Source: an uncultured Nocardioides sp.
GTDB lineage: Bacteria; Actinomycetota; Actinomycetes; Propionibacteriales; Nocardioidaceae
Reading direction: 5' to 3'
Assembly: GCF_947488515.1 (NCBI RefSeq)
Contig: NZ_CANKZF010000001.1
Location: 186,001 to 250,000, forward strand
Length of the DNA: 64,000 nt
Every line of letters starts with the position of its first letter. Within the stretch, counting starts at the first letter, position 1. The notes under the pieces were generated by a model. That model searched no databases. It saw nothing but the letters and a program-made list of their open reading frames with translations, and was not told the DNA's origin. The translations under genes were made by a program, and so were the position numbers. Shown here one piece after another: positions 42,234 through 49,689 of this stretch.

Positions 42234-43801
42234 CCCGGACGGTTCGACAGTCCATGAGCGACCACACGATCCACCCGTCCGCGCCGGCCGTCGTTCCACG
42301 CTGGGAGTGGCGCACGTTCGGCGACGCCCTCGACGCCCTCGACGCCCTGGACGACCTCGACGCCCTGGCACCGTTGCGGACCACCGCGCCCGTCGAGAGC
42401 GACGAGATCTACGTCCTGTCGGTGTACGGCGACGCCTCGGTCAAGGTCCGCGCGGGAGTCCTGGACGTCAAGGTCCTGCAGCGGCTGGACGGCGCCGGTC
42501 TGCAGCTGTGGGTGCCGACGATGAAGGCCCCCTTCCCGTTGGATGCCGCAGCGGTCGCGGGCGCCTTCGCCGCGCTCGGCGTGGCACCCCCGGAGACCCG
42601 GCGGACCGATCTCGGCCTCGAGCAGCTGCAGGAGCTGGTCGCTCCGCGCGACGACCTGCGGCTCGTGGAGATCCACAAGCGCCGTCGCCGGACCCTCGTG
42701 GACGACTGCATGGTCGAGCTCACCGAGGTGAGCGCCGAGGGAGTCACCAGCCGGACCGTCGCCGTGGAGTCCCCGGACCCGGGCCTCGTGTCCCGGACGG
42801 TCGGCCGGCTGGGGCTCGACGGTCGGCCCAACGTCTGCGTGGCCAGGGGGCTCAAGTCGATGCTCGGGTGGGGACCGAGGCGGTTCGCCGTCCTCGACGT
42901 CGGCACCAACTCGGTCAAGTTCGCACTCGGTCGGCGCGACGAGGCTGGCACCCCGCGGATCGAGACGGAGACCGCCGTGGTCACCCGGCTCGGCGAGGGC
43001 CTGGTGGCGGCAGGTGGGCTGACGGCCGCCTCGATGGGCCGCACGGTCGACGCCATCGAGGACCTGGTCGACGACGCTCGACGAGGGGGTCCGCTCGACA
43101 TCGTCGCCGTCGGCACGGCGGGGCTGCGACAGGCATCGAACCGGGACGAGTTCCTGACGGCCGTCCACGGCCGCTGCGGGGTCACCGTGGAGGTCATCTC
43201 TGGCCGGGACGAGGCACGGCTCGCGTACATGGCCGCCGTGTCGACCCTCCCGCTGACGGGTGACCGGCTGCTGGTGTTCGACTCCGGCGGCGGCAGCAGC
43301 CAGTTCACCTTCGGGAGCGCGGACCGGATCGACGAGCAGTTCAGTGTCGACCTGGGCGCCGTGCGGTTCGCCGAGCGCTTCGGGCTGGCGGACGCCGTGC
43401 CCCGCGAGACCGTCGACGCGGCGCTCGACGCGATCGCCGCCGAGCTCGCCGAGCTGGCGGACCGACCTCGACCGGACATGGTGATCGCGATCGGAGGCAC
43501 CTCCACCAACCTGGCAGCCATCAGGCACGGCCTGGACCGCTACGACCCGGACGTGGTCCACGGGACCGTCGTCGATGTGGACGAGGTGGACCGGCAGATC
43601 GAGGCGTTCCGGACTCGCTCCACCGAACAACGGCGTGAGATCGCCGGCCTGCAGCCGGCCCGGGCCGAGGTGATCCTCGCCGGGGCATGCGTCGTCCGCA
43701 CGATCCTCAGGCTCACGGGGCAGGACGCCGTGACCGTCAGCGACCGAGGCTTGAGGCACGGTGTCATCGCCGAGAGGTTCGGCGCTCCGAGACCTCGGTG
43801 A
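42230..43801 (+). CDS. CYTH-like domain fused to Ppx/GppA phosphatase domain
   Basis: 523 residues. The first 200 form a CYTH-like domain (VPRWEWRTF, SDEIYVLSVYGDASVKVRAG, VEIHKRRRRTLVDDCMVELT). Residues about 220-520 form a Ppx/GppA ASKHA phosphatase: RFAVLDVGTNSVKFALGRR, GTAGLRQASNRDEF, VEVISGRDEARLAYMAAVST (catalytic Glu), LLVFDSGGGSSQFTFG and IAIGGTSTNLAA. Ppx hydrolyses polyphosphate, GppA hydrolyses pppGpp. The fusion suggests binding by one domain and hydrolysis by the other. GTG 42230 gives coupling to the upstream CYTH gene; ATG 42254 is a possible alternative. Confidence 0.88.
   Translation: MTRTVRQSMSDHTIHPSAPAVVPRWEWRTFGDALDALDALDDLDALAPLRTTAPVESDEIYVLSVYGDASVKVRAGVLDVKVLQRLDGAGLQLWVPTMKAPFPLDAAAVAGAFAALGVAPPETRRTDLGLEQLQELVAPRDDLRLVEIHKRRRRTLVDDCMVELTEVSAEGVTSRTVAVESPDPGLVSRTVGRLGLDGRPNVCVARGLKSMLGWGPRRFAVLDVGTNSVKFALGRRDEAGTPRIETETAVVTRLGEGLVAAGGLTAASMGRTVDAIEDLVDDARRGGPLDIVAVGTAGLRQASNRDEFLTAVHGRCGVTVEVISGRDEARLAYMAAVSTLPLTGDRLLVFDSGGGSSQFTFGSADRIDEQFSVDLGAVRFAERFGLADAVPRETVDAALDAIAAELAELADRPRPDMVIAIGGTSTNLAAIRHGLDRYDPDVVHGTVVDVDEVDRQIEAFRTRSTEQRREIAGLQPARAEVILAGACVVRTILRLTGQDAVTVSDRGLRHGVIAERFGAPRPR
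42323..42367 (+). repeat. 9-bp tandem repeat (5 copies)
   Basis: Five copies of gacgccctc with small changes encode DALDALDALDDLDAL in the CYTH part of the fusion protein. Confidence 0.8.
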
Positions 43802-43820
43802 GCCTGCAGGCCGCGTCGGC

Positions 43821-44153
43821 TCAGCCGCGCGCCCGCCGCTCGTCGGCGGCCAGGCGCAGGTCGCGCCAGTCGGTGACGGCGAGCCGCGACGCCGAGGCCA
43901 GCTGGGCGAGGTCGCCCGAGGCGACTGTCCAGACGTCCTCGACGACCTCTGCCGGTGGGGCCGCGTCGCCGTGGTTGTCGTGCCAGGCGAGCTCGAGGAG
44001 CTCCAGGAGGTCGAGGGCAGCGTCGGCCCGGTCGCCGAACTCCAGCGTCGCGCGGTCGCGTGCGCCCTCGCGCCGCTCGTCCCTGCTGCGCGCCGCGACC
44101 GAGTGCGGGACCCGTCGACCGCTGCCGGCGCCGACAGCGCCGTCCCGGACCAT
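43821..44153 (-). CDS. Hypothetical protein, second gene of a small pair
   Basis: 110 residues from ATG 44153. No family recognised. The C-terminal two thirds look structured: DRADAALDLLELLELAWHDN, AEVVEDVWTVASGDLAQLAS and AVTDWRDLRLAADERRARG. The N-terminus is basic. The start shares its A with the TGA of the upstream small gene (TGATG), so it depends on translation of that gene. The 3' end is convergent with the Ppx fusion, 19 nt apart. Confidence 0.65.
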   Translation of the reverse strand: MVRDGAVGAGSGRRVPHSVAARSRDERREGARDRATLEFGDRADAALDLLELLELAWHDNHGDAAPPAEVVEDVWTVASGDLAQLASASRLAVTDWRDLRLAADERRARG

Positions 44154-44341
44154 CACCAGACGGGCCGTCGCGGTCGGACCGTGCTCATCGTGTGCAGCAA
44201 CGCATCGCGGCGTACCGCCCGCACCTCGCCCAGCTTCACCTGGCACTCCCAGCACCGGTCGGTCGGGACGCAGCACATCGCGTCACGGACCTCGGCCTCC
44301 AGCTGGTCTGCGTGGGCGCTCCTGCTCAGGACGCTTCCCAT
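44153..44341 (-). CDS. Small Cys-containing protein
   Basis: 62 residues, start ATG 44341 behind a strong GGGGAGG ribosome binding site. The centre reads RDAMCCVPTDRCWECQVKLG, with four Cys in 13 residues (CC-N5-C-N2-C), suggestive of a small metal-binding knuckle. No family recognised. It is translationally coupled to the 110-residue gene downstream. Divergent from the GNAT gene. Confidence 0.62.
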   Translation of the reverse strand: MGSVLSRSAHADQLEAEVRDAMCCVPTDRCWECQVKLGEVRAVRRDALLHTMSTVRPRRPVW

Positions 44342-44470
44342 GGTCTTCCTCCCCTGTCGTTGCCCTTCGAGTGTGACCGGGGCGGCGACACGGCCGCATC
44401 AGCATTACTACCGATGTCTGGACCGGTGGCCCGGACCAGCGGGAGCAGGCCGGACCGCCTCGCACGGCGA

Positions 44471-44476
44471 TACCCT
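44471..44476 (+). promoter_or_regulatory. -10-like TACCCT for leaderless GNAT gene
   Basis: TACCCT, 6 nt (gccggc) before GTG 44483. Confidence 0.5.
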
Positions 44477-44482
44477 GCCGGC

Positions 44483-45028
44483 GTGCCCGTGACCGTACGT
44501 CGAGCGACCGAGGCCGACGCCGCGGGCCTGTCCCGGCTCGCGGCGCTCACCTTCCCCCTCGCCTGCACCCCGCGGAACCCGGCCGACCTCCTCGCGGCCC
44601 ACATCGCCACGCGGCTCGACCCGGCGAGCTTCCGGCGCCACGTCGTCGACCCGGCCTGCACCCTGCTCCTCGCCGAGGACGGGACGGGCGGTGACCCGGT
44701 CGGCTACACCATGCTGGTCCTCGAGGAGCCGTCCGACCCGGACGTCGCGCGGGCGATCCGCCACCGCCCCACCGTCGAGCTGGTGCGCTTCTACGTCCAC
44801 CCGGAGCACCACGGCTCGGGGACGGCCGGGCTCCTGATGGAGCACACGCTCACGGCGGCTGCCGGCACCGCGGCGCGAGGGTCCTGGTTGGGGGTCAGCG
44901 AGGAGAACGCCCGCGCCAACGCCTTCTACGCCCGCCACGGATTCGAGCCGGTCGGACGCAAGAGGTTCCACATCGGGGATGCCTGGGAGGACGACGTCGT
45001 GCGCGAGCGCGTGCTCCGCACCTCGTAG
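44483..45028 (+). CDS. GNAT family N-acetyltransferase
   Basis: 181 residues. The acetyl-CoA binding core is VELVRFYVHPEHHGSGTAGL, with the xxGxG/A loop and LMEHTL, followed by WLGVSEENARANAFYARHGF and EPVGRKRFHIGDAWEDDVVRE. The N-terminal strand VTVRRATEADAAGLSRLAAL is typical. It acetylates an amine on an unknown small molecule or protein. The start is fixed by the leaderless promoter. Confidence 0.93.
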   Translation: MPVTVRRATEADAAGLSRLAALTFPLACTPRNPADLLAAHIATRLDPASFRRHVVDPACTLLLAEDGTGGDPVGYTMLVLEEPSDPDVARAIRHRPTVELVRFYVHPEHHGSGTAGLLMEHTLTAAAGTAARGSWLGVSEENARANAFYARHGFEPVGRKRFHIGDAWEDDVVRERVLRTS

Positions 45029-45163
45029 CCGTCTCCGCACCGGTCCATACCGGTCCACCCGTTCCGGGGACAGCGGCCTCCGTCTCCCCTACCCTCGTTG
45101 CCGGACCCAGCCCTCGGTGCCTCTGGCCGACCGTCGGGCGAGTCCGTCCGCCCGGTGCGTCGG

Positions 45164-46002
45164 CTAGAGGTCCACCTCGCCGACGATCCGGGTGGTCGCG
45201 TCACCCGAGACCCACACCCGGTCTGCCACGGCCTCGAGCCGGACCTCCCCTCGCGACCGATGACGCTGCCCTGGCGCGAGGTGTACGACGGCGGCAGCGC
45301 GCCGGTGCCGATGAGCCACTGGGCGAGCCCGGCGTTGGCGCTCCCCGTGACCGGGTCCTCACCGAACTCGCGGCCGTCGGCGTAGAACGCACGCACCTCG
45401 ACGTCGGCGCCGAGCTCCTCGGTGGACGCCACGTCCCAACGACCGAGGACGGTCACCTTGAGGTCGGTGAAGGCGGCGATGTCGGGCACGACGCCGACGA
45501 CCGCGTCCGCCGAGCCGAGGTCGACGCCGACCCAGCCGGGGCCGTTGTCGATCCACGCCATGTCCTCGACGGCCGCGTCGGTGACGCCGAGCGCGCGCAC
45601 GATGCGGGCCCGCAGGTCCGCGTCCACCGGCCCGGACCGGCGCAGGGCCGGGGCGGCGAACCCGAGCCGCGGCGAGCGTCGTACGTCGACGAGCCCGGCG
45701 CCGCACTCCTGCACCACCACGTCGCCGCGGGGCACGCCCCCGGCCTCCAGCCACGCGTGGGCGCTGCCGATGGTCGGGTGGCCCGCGAACGGCAGCTCGC
45801 CGGTGGTCGTCCAGATCCGCACCCGGTAGTCGGCGGCCGGGTCGGTCGGCGCGGACAGGAAGGTCGTCTCGGACAGGTTGGTCCACCGCGCGAAGCGCGC
45901 CATCTGCTCGTCGGTGAGGTCGTCGGCGTCGTGCACGACCGCGAGCGGGTTGCCGAGCCACGGCTCGGCGCTGAAGACATCGACCTGGCGGAAGGGCAGC
46001 AC
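45164..46002 (-). pseudogene. PhzF family isomerase/epimerase with C-terminal frameshift
   Basis: The N-terminal 250 codons are a normal PhzF/DapF-like protein: VLPFRQVDVFSAEPWLGNPL, NLSETTFLSAP (active-site Glu region), ELPFAGHPTIGSAHAW and EDPVTGSANAGLAQWLIG. After SVIGREG the frame changes. One further G in the GGGG run (plus-strand CCCC 45247-45250) restores EVRLEAVADRVWVSGDATTR, then IVGEVDL and the TAG stop at 45166-45164, for a normal 279 residues. Uncorrected, the frame reads on to about 44926 through the GNAT gene's antisense strand. A sequencing error is quite possible. Confidence 0.85.
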
Positions 46003-46008
46003 CCGCCG

Positions 46009-46014
46009 ATCCAA
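46009..46014 (-). promoter_or_regulatory. -10-like TTGGAT for leaderless PhzF-family gene
   Basis: TTGGAT on the minus strand, 6 nt before GTG 46002. Confidence 0.35.
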
Positions 46015-46040
46015 GCACAAGCGCCGGACGGCTCGGGCGG

Positions 46041-46319
46041 TCAGGCGTGGCCCGCCCACCTACGGGCCGCCTCGTCAGCGGCTGCCGAGACGAGGGCGGC
46101 TAGCTCGGGCCGGTCGGGCACCGGGAACGAGACGTACGCGCCCCGTCCCCCGGCGACCGGTCGTCCGTAGGCCTTCGCCGCGAGCGTGTCGTCGGGCAGC
46201 ATCCTGACCGTCAGCGACTGGAGCTCGAACTCCTCGTCGCGGCGCGTGTCACGCCAGCGCAGCTCCTGCGGGATCACGACGTTGATGGCGAGGGCACTGA
46301 GGTCCACCGGTGCGTCCAT
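46041..46319 (-). CDS. Small conserved hypothetical protein
   Basis: 92 residues, no family recognised. The sequence is an alpha/beta mix: LSALAINVVIPQELRWRDTR, FELQSLTVRMLPDDTLAAKA, GAYVSFPVPDRPELAALVSA and a helical end DEAARRWAGHA. CACGAT lies 6 nt before ATG 46319. It is divergent from the membrane protein/XRE pair. Confidence 0.68.
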   Translation of the reverse strand: MDAPVDLSALAINVVIPQELRWRDTRRDEEFELQSLTVRMLPDDTLAAKAYGRPVAGGRGAYVSFPVPDRPELAALVSAAADEAARRWAGHA

Positions 46320-46325
46320 GACGCG

Positions 46326-46331
46326 ATCGTG
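46326..46331 (-). promoter_or_regulatory. -10-like CACGAT for leaderless small gene
   Basis: CACGAT on the minus strand, 6 nt before ATG 46319. Confidence 0.4.
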
Positions 46332-46388
46332 CCACCTGGCGGCACCGTCATGACCTCGGACGTCATGGCCCTGCGGCCCGACCGCGAC

Positions 46389-46394
46389 CAGCCT
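46389..46394 (+). promoter_or_regulatory. -10-like CAGCCT upstream of the membrane protein gene
   Basis: CAGCCT, 6 nt (gaggtc) before ATG 46401. The intervening gagg is too close to act as a normal ribosome binding site. Confidence 0.35.
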
Positions 46395-46400
46395 GAGGTC

Positions 46401-46826
46401 ATGACCACCTCCCAGCAGACCCGGACCACGACCACCACGACACGCGACGGACGCGGCATCACCCTCCCCGTCGTCGGTCCCTTCCTCCTCGTCGACGCCC
46501 TCACGACCGGCGTCAACGGCCTCGCGTACGCCGTCGCGGGCGGCTGGCTCGCCGACTCGTTCGGCGCTCCCGAGGAGATCGTCCGCTCCCTCGGCGGATT
46601 CCTCCTCCTCGTCTCCGCGGGCGTGGCCGTCCTCGCCACCCGACGACCGGTCCCGCGACGCGGGGTGGCCGCACTGGCGGCGCTCAACCTCGTCTGGGTC
46701 GTCGCCAGCCTCGGCTACGCCGTGCTCGGCGGGCTCACGACGCTCGGCGTCGTCTGGACCGTGCTGCAGGCCGTCGTCGTCGGCGCCTTCGCCGCCGGAC
46801 AGGTGTGGCTGGCGCGGAAGGGCTGA
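46401..46826 (+). CDS. Four-helix membrane protein, unknown function
   Basis: 141 residues. A Thr-rich N-terminus is followed by four hydrophobic helices: LPVVGPFLLVDALTTGVNGL, SLGGFLLLVSAGVAVLATR, VAALAALNLVWVVASLGYAV and GVVWTVLQAVVVGAFAAGQV. No family is assigned. It is followed after 4 nt by an XRE-family regulator in the same direction, which may control it. ATG 46350 is an upstream alternative. Confidence 0.75.
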   Translation: MTTSQQTRTTTTTTRDGRGITLPVVGPFLLVDALTTGVNGLAYAVAGGWLADSFGAPEEIVRSLGGFLLLVSAGVAVLATRRPVPRRGVAALAALNLVWVVASLGYAVLGGLTTLGVVWTVLQAVVVGAFAAGQVWLARKG

Positions 46827-46830
46827 CACA

Positions 46831-47619
46831 GTGACCACCATGACCCTCGACGTCCCGCGCGACGCGCCCGCGCCGACCGACGTGGGCTCCCTCGTGCGGC
46901 ACTGGCGCCAGCGACGGCGCCTGTCCCAGCAGGCACTGTCCGACCAGTGCGGCGTGTCCACCCGACACCTGTCCTACATCGAGACCGGCAGGGCGCGCCC
47001 GAGCGCGACGATGGTGGGGCAGCTCAGCGAGGCGCTGGCCGTCCCGCTGCGCGAGCGCCGCCGGCTCTTCACCGCGGCGGGCTTCGTCCCCGACACGTCG
47101 GAGCTGCCCCTCGGCGCACCCGCGCTGGCGGACGTCAACGAGGCGCTGGAGCAGATCCTCTCCGGGCACGAGCCCTACCCGGCGCTCGTCATCGACGGGG
47201 GTTGGGACCTCGTCACCGCCAACGACGCCGCCTACCGCCTGCTCGCGGACGTGCCGGCCGACCTTGTGGAGCCGCCGGTCAACGTCGTACGGCTGAGCCT
47301 CGACCCGCGCGGGCTCGCGCCCCGCATCGCCAACCTCGACGAGTGGCGCGCGGCGATCCTGTCGCGGATCCGGCACGAGCACGACACCACCGGCGACCCC
47401 CGCCTCGCGGCGCTGCTCGCCGAGTTCCCCGTGCGAGGGCCGCAGCCCACGCCGGGGATCGTGCTCACCCTGAGGCTGCGCGCCGGCGACCACGTGCTGT
47501 CGTTCCTCACGACCACGACGGTCTTCGGCACGCCCGGAGACGTGACGGTCGCCGAGCTGGCGATCGAGGCGCTCTACCCCGCCGACGCAGCCACCCGCGC
47601 GCTGCTGGCGCGCGACTGA
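46831..47619 (+). CDS. XRE-family regulator with MmyB-like ligand domain
   Basis: 262 residues. The N-terminal helix-turn-helix reads GSLVRHWRQRRRLSQQALSD, CGVSTRHLSYIETGRARPSA. The C-terminal MmyB-like/PAS-type domain reads PALVIDGGWDLVTANDAAYR, LARI-type segments and DPRLAALLAEFPV. Such regulators are common next to short-chain dehydrogenases or membrane proteins. The start GTG 46831 has GGAAGG 9 nt upstream; ATG 46840 is an alternative. The 3' end overlaps the convergent DUF3995 gene by 46 nt. Confidence 0.92.
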   Translation: MTTMTLDVPRDAPAPTDVGSLVRHWRQRRRLSQQALSDQCGVSTRHLSYIETGRARPSATMVGQLSEALAVPLRERRRLFTAAGFVPDTSELPLGAPALADVNEALEQILSGHEPYPALVIDGGWDLVTANDAAYRLLADVPADLVEPPVNVVRLSLDPRGLAPRIANLDEWRAAILSRIRHEHDTTGDPRLAALLAEFPVRGPQPTPGIVLTLRLRAGDHVLSFLTTTTVFGTPGDVTVAELAIEALYPADAATRALLARD

Positions 47620-48059
47620 GCCAGCCCGACCGCGAGGGCGAGGCCCCAGGCCAGGAACAGCGGGTCCCAGAGGAACGCGTGGCCGACCATGCCGGCTCGG
47701 TCGTAGCCGCCCTCGGGGACGATCACGCCGGCCAGCACCAGGTTGCCGACGACGGTGTTGAGCCCTCCCCAGACCAGCAGCACCGCAACACCGAGCCAGC
47801 ACACGCCCCGGGACAGCCGGCGTGCCGGCCACCCGGCGCGGGCAGCCGCGAGCGGGACCCAGGCCGCGACGAGCTTCACCGCGCCGATCGGGAGCAGCAG
47901 CCACTCCCACCCGGCGAACGCGTCGACCATCCGACGGCCGAGCGTCTCCACGAGCCATTCGCCGCCCAGGCCCCAGTAGAGGCTGAACGCGGCGTGGACG
48001 CTGCCGAGCACGCCCGCGAGGACGAGGGCGCTGCGTCCCCGACCGGCGTACGACGTCAC
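47574..48059 (-). CDS. DUF3995 domain-containing membrane protein
   Basis: 161 residues with four to five membrane helices, beginning ALVLAGVLGSVHAAFSLYWG followed by LGGEWLVETLG, the DUF3995 signature, and ending FLWDPLFLAWGLALAVGLAQ. The function is unknown. GTG 48059 overlaps the aroQ stop as GTGA, so it is the last gene of the long aro operon. Its final 46 nt overlap the XRE gene on the opposite strand. Confidence 0.85.
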   Translation of the reverse strand: MTSYAGRGRSALVLAGVLGSVHAAFSLYWGLGGEWLVETLGRRMVDAFAGWEWLLLPIGAVKLVAAWVPLAAARAGWPARRLSRGVCWLGVAVLLVWGGLNTVVGNLVLAGVIVPEGGYDRAGMVGHAFLWDPLFLAWGLALAVGLAQSRASSARVAASAG

Positions 48060-48490
48060 GAGGTGGCGGCCAGCACCTCGAGCGCCTGCCGGTAGCCGTC
48101 GATCCCCTGCCCGGCGATCGTCGCCACCGCGTGCGGCTCGATGACGGAGGTGTGGCGGAACTCCTCGGCACGCTGCTTCGGATCCGAGATGTGCACCTCG
48201 ACCAGCGGCGCGGTCAGCTGGGCGCACGCGTCCCAGAGCGCGAGGGAGTAGTGGGTCCACGCGCCGGCGTTGAGCACCACGCGCACGCCGTCGTCGGCGG
48301 CGGTGTTCAGCCAGTCGAGGAGCTCGCCCTCGTGGTTGGTCTGGCGGACCTCCACCTCGAGACCCAGGTCGCGACCCCACTCGACGCACTGGTGGGCGAG
48401 CTCGGCATGGGTGGTCGAGCCGTAGATCTCCGGCTGTCGACGACCGAGCCGGCCGAGGTTGGGGCCGTTCAGGACGAGGACCTTCGTCAT
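48056..48490 (-). CDS. aroQ: Type II 3-dehydroquinate dehydratase
   Basis: 144 residues, the standard length of the dodecameric type II enzyme. VLVLNGPNLGRLGRRQPEIY contains the catalytic Arg/Tyr lid, NHEGELLDWLNTA, VLNAGAWTHYSLALWDA (substrate site), PLVEVHISDPKQR (catalytic His) and SVIEPHAVATIAGQGIDGYR. It dehydrates 3-dehydroquinate to 3-dehydroshikimate. ATG 48490 overlaps the aroB stop as ATGA. Confidence 0.97.
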   Translation of the reverse strand: MTKVLVLNGPNLGRLGRRQPEIYGSTTHAELAHQCVEWGRDLGLEVEVRQTNHEGELLDWLNTAADDGVRVVLNAGAWTHYSLALWDACAQLTAPLVEVHISDPKQRAEEFRHTSVIEPHAVATIAGQGIDGYRQALEVLAATS

Positions 48491-49689
48491 GACTCTCCTC
48501 CGATCGCGGCATACGCGGCGCGCAGGTCGTCCTCGCCGGGCCCGGCGAGGATCCGCGGCGTGGCGAGGTCGTCCAGCACGACGAAGCGCAGCTGCGAGCC
48601 GCGTGCCTTCTTGTCGACCTTCATCGCGGCGTGCAGGTCGTCGAAGGAGGCGGCGTCGTACGTCGTCGGCAGCCCGACGCGGGACAGCGCGGTGCGGTGC
48701 CGCTCGACGAGGGCGGGGTCGAGGCTGCCGGCCCGGGCGGCGAGCTCGGCGACGTAGACGCACCCGATCGCGACGGCCTCGCCGTGGCGGACGGCGTAGT
48801 CGCTGGTGCGCTCGATCGCGTGGGCGAGGGTGTGGCCGTAGTTGAGCACCTCGCGACCGGGGTGGCCGTCGGCGCCGCCGGTCTCCCTGAGGTCGTCGAC
48901 GACGACGTCGACCTTGACTCGGATCGCCCGCTCGACGAGCTCGCGCAGCTCGGCGGAGTCCCAGGTCAGGTCCGCCGGGTCGGTGGCCTCGACGATGTCG
49001 AGGATGGCGGGGTCGGCGACGAAGCCGCACTTCACGACCTCGCCCAGCCCGGCGACGAGCTCCTCGTGCGGCAGCGTCTCCAGCAGCGCCAGGTCGCACA
49101 GCACACCGGCGGGCTCGTGGAAGGAACCGACGAGGTTCTTGCCGGCGCCCGTGTTGATGCCGGTCTTGCCGCCGACCGCGGCGTCGACCATGGCCAGCAG
49201 GGTGGTGGGCACGTGGACGACGCGGACGCCGCGCAGCCACGTCGCGGCGACGAACCCGCCGAGGTCGGTGGTCGCTCCCCCACCGATGGTCACGACCGCG
49301 TCGGACCGGGTGAAGCCGGCCTCGCCGAGCGCCTCCCAGCAGTCGGACGCGACCGGCGCGGTCTTGGCGCGCTCGCCGTCGGGGAGCCCGAGCGCGAGGA
49401 CGTCGTAGTGCTCCACCAGGGCGTCGACCACCGGGTCGGCCAGCTCGCCCAGCGTGCCGGCGTAGAGCACCGCGACCCGCTCGACCGACTCGCCCAGCAG
49501 TGCCGGCAGCCGCTCGGGCAGCCCGTGGCCGACGACGACGTCGTAGGGGGCGGCGCCGCCGACGTGCAGCACGGTGTCGCCGGACTCCTGCCGGACCGGC
49601 GGGTCGGCCCTCTCGGGCTGACGCTGGGTGCGCTGCTGCGAACGCTGCTGGGTCCGCTGCTGCTGCTTCCGGGTCTGGCGCTTCGTCAT
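48487..49689 (-). CDS. aroB: 3-dehydroquinate synthase with Gln/Arg-rich N-terminal extension
   Basis: 400 residues. The core contains AVVTIGGGATTDLGGFVAAT, VVHVPTTLLAMVDAAVGGKT and GINTGAGKNLVGSF (NAD and phosphate binding), EVVKCGFVAD, and the zinc His region VLNYGHTLAHAIERTSDYAV with RHGEAVAIG. It converts DAHP to 3-dehydroquinate. The first 25 residues (TRKQQQRTQQRSQQRTQRQP) are an unusual Gln/Arg-rich extension not needed for catalysis. The ATGA overlap with aroK supports this start. Confidence 0.97.
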   Translation of the reverse strand: MTKRQTRKQQQRTQQRSQQRTQRQPERADPPVRQESGDTVLHVGGAAPYDVVVGHGLPERLPALLGESVERVAVLYAGTLGELADPVVDALVEHYDVLALGLPDGERAKTAPVASDCWEALGEAGFTRSDAVVTIGGGATTDLGGFVAATWLRGVRVVHVPTTLLAMVDAAVGGKTGINTGAGKNLVGSFHEPAGVLCDLALLETLPHEELVAGLGEVVKCGFVADPAILDIVEATDPADLTWDSAELRELVERAIRVKVDVVVDDLRETGGADGHPGREVLNYGHTLAHAIERTSDYAVRHGEAVAIGCVYVAELAARAGSLDPALVERHRTALSRVGLPTTYDAASFDDLHAAMKVDKKARGSQLRFVVLDDLATPRILAGPGEDDLRAAYAAIGGES

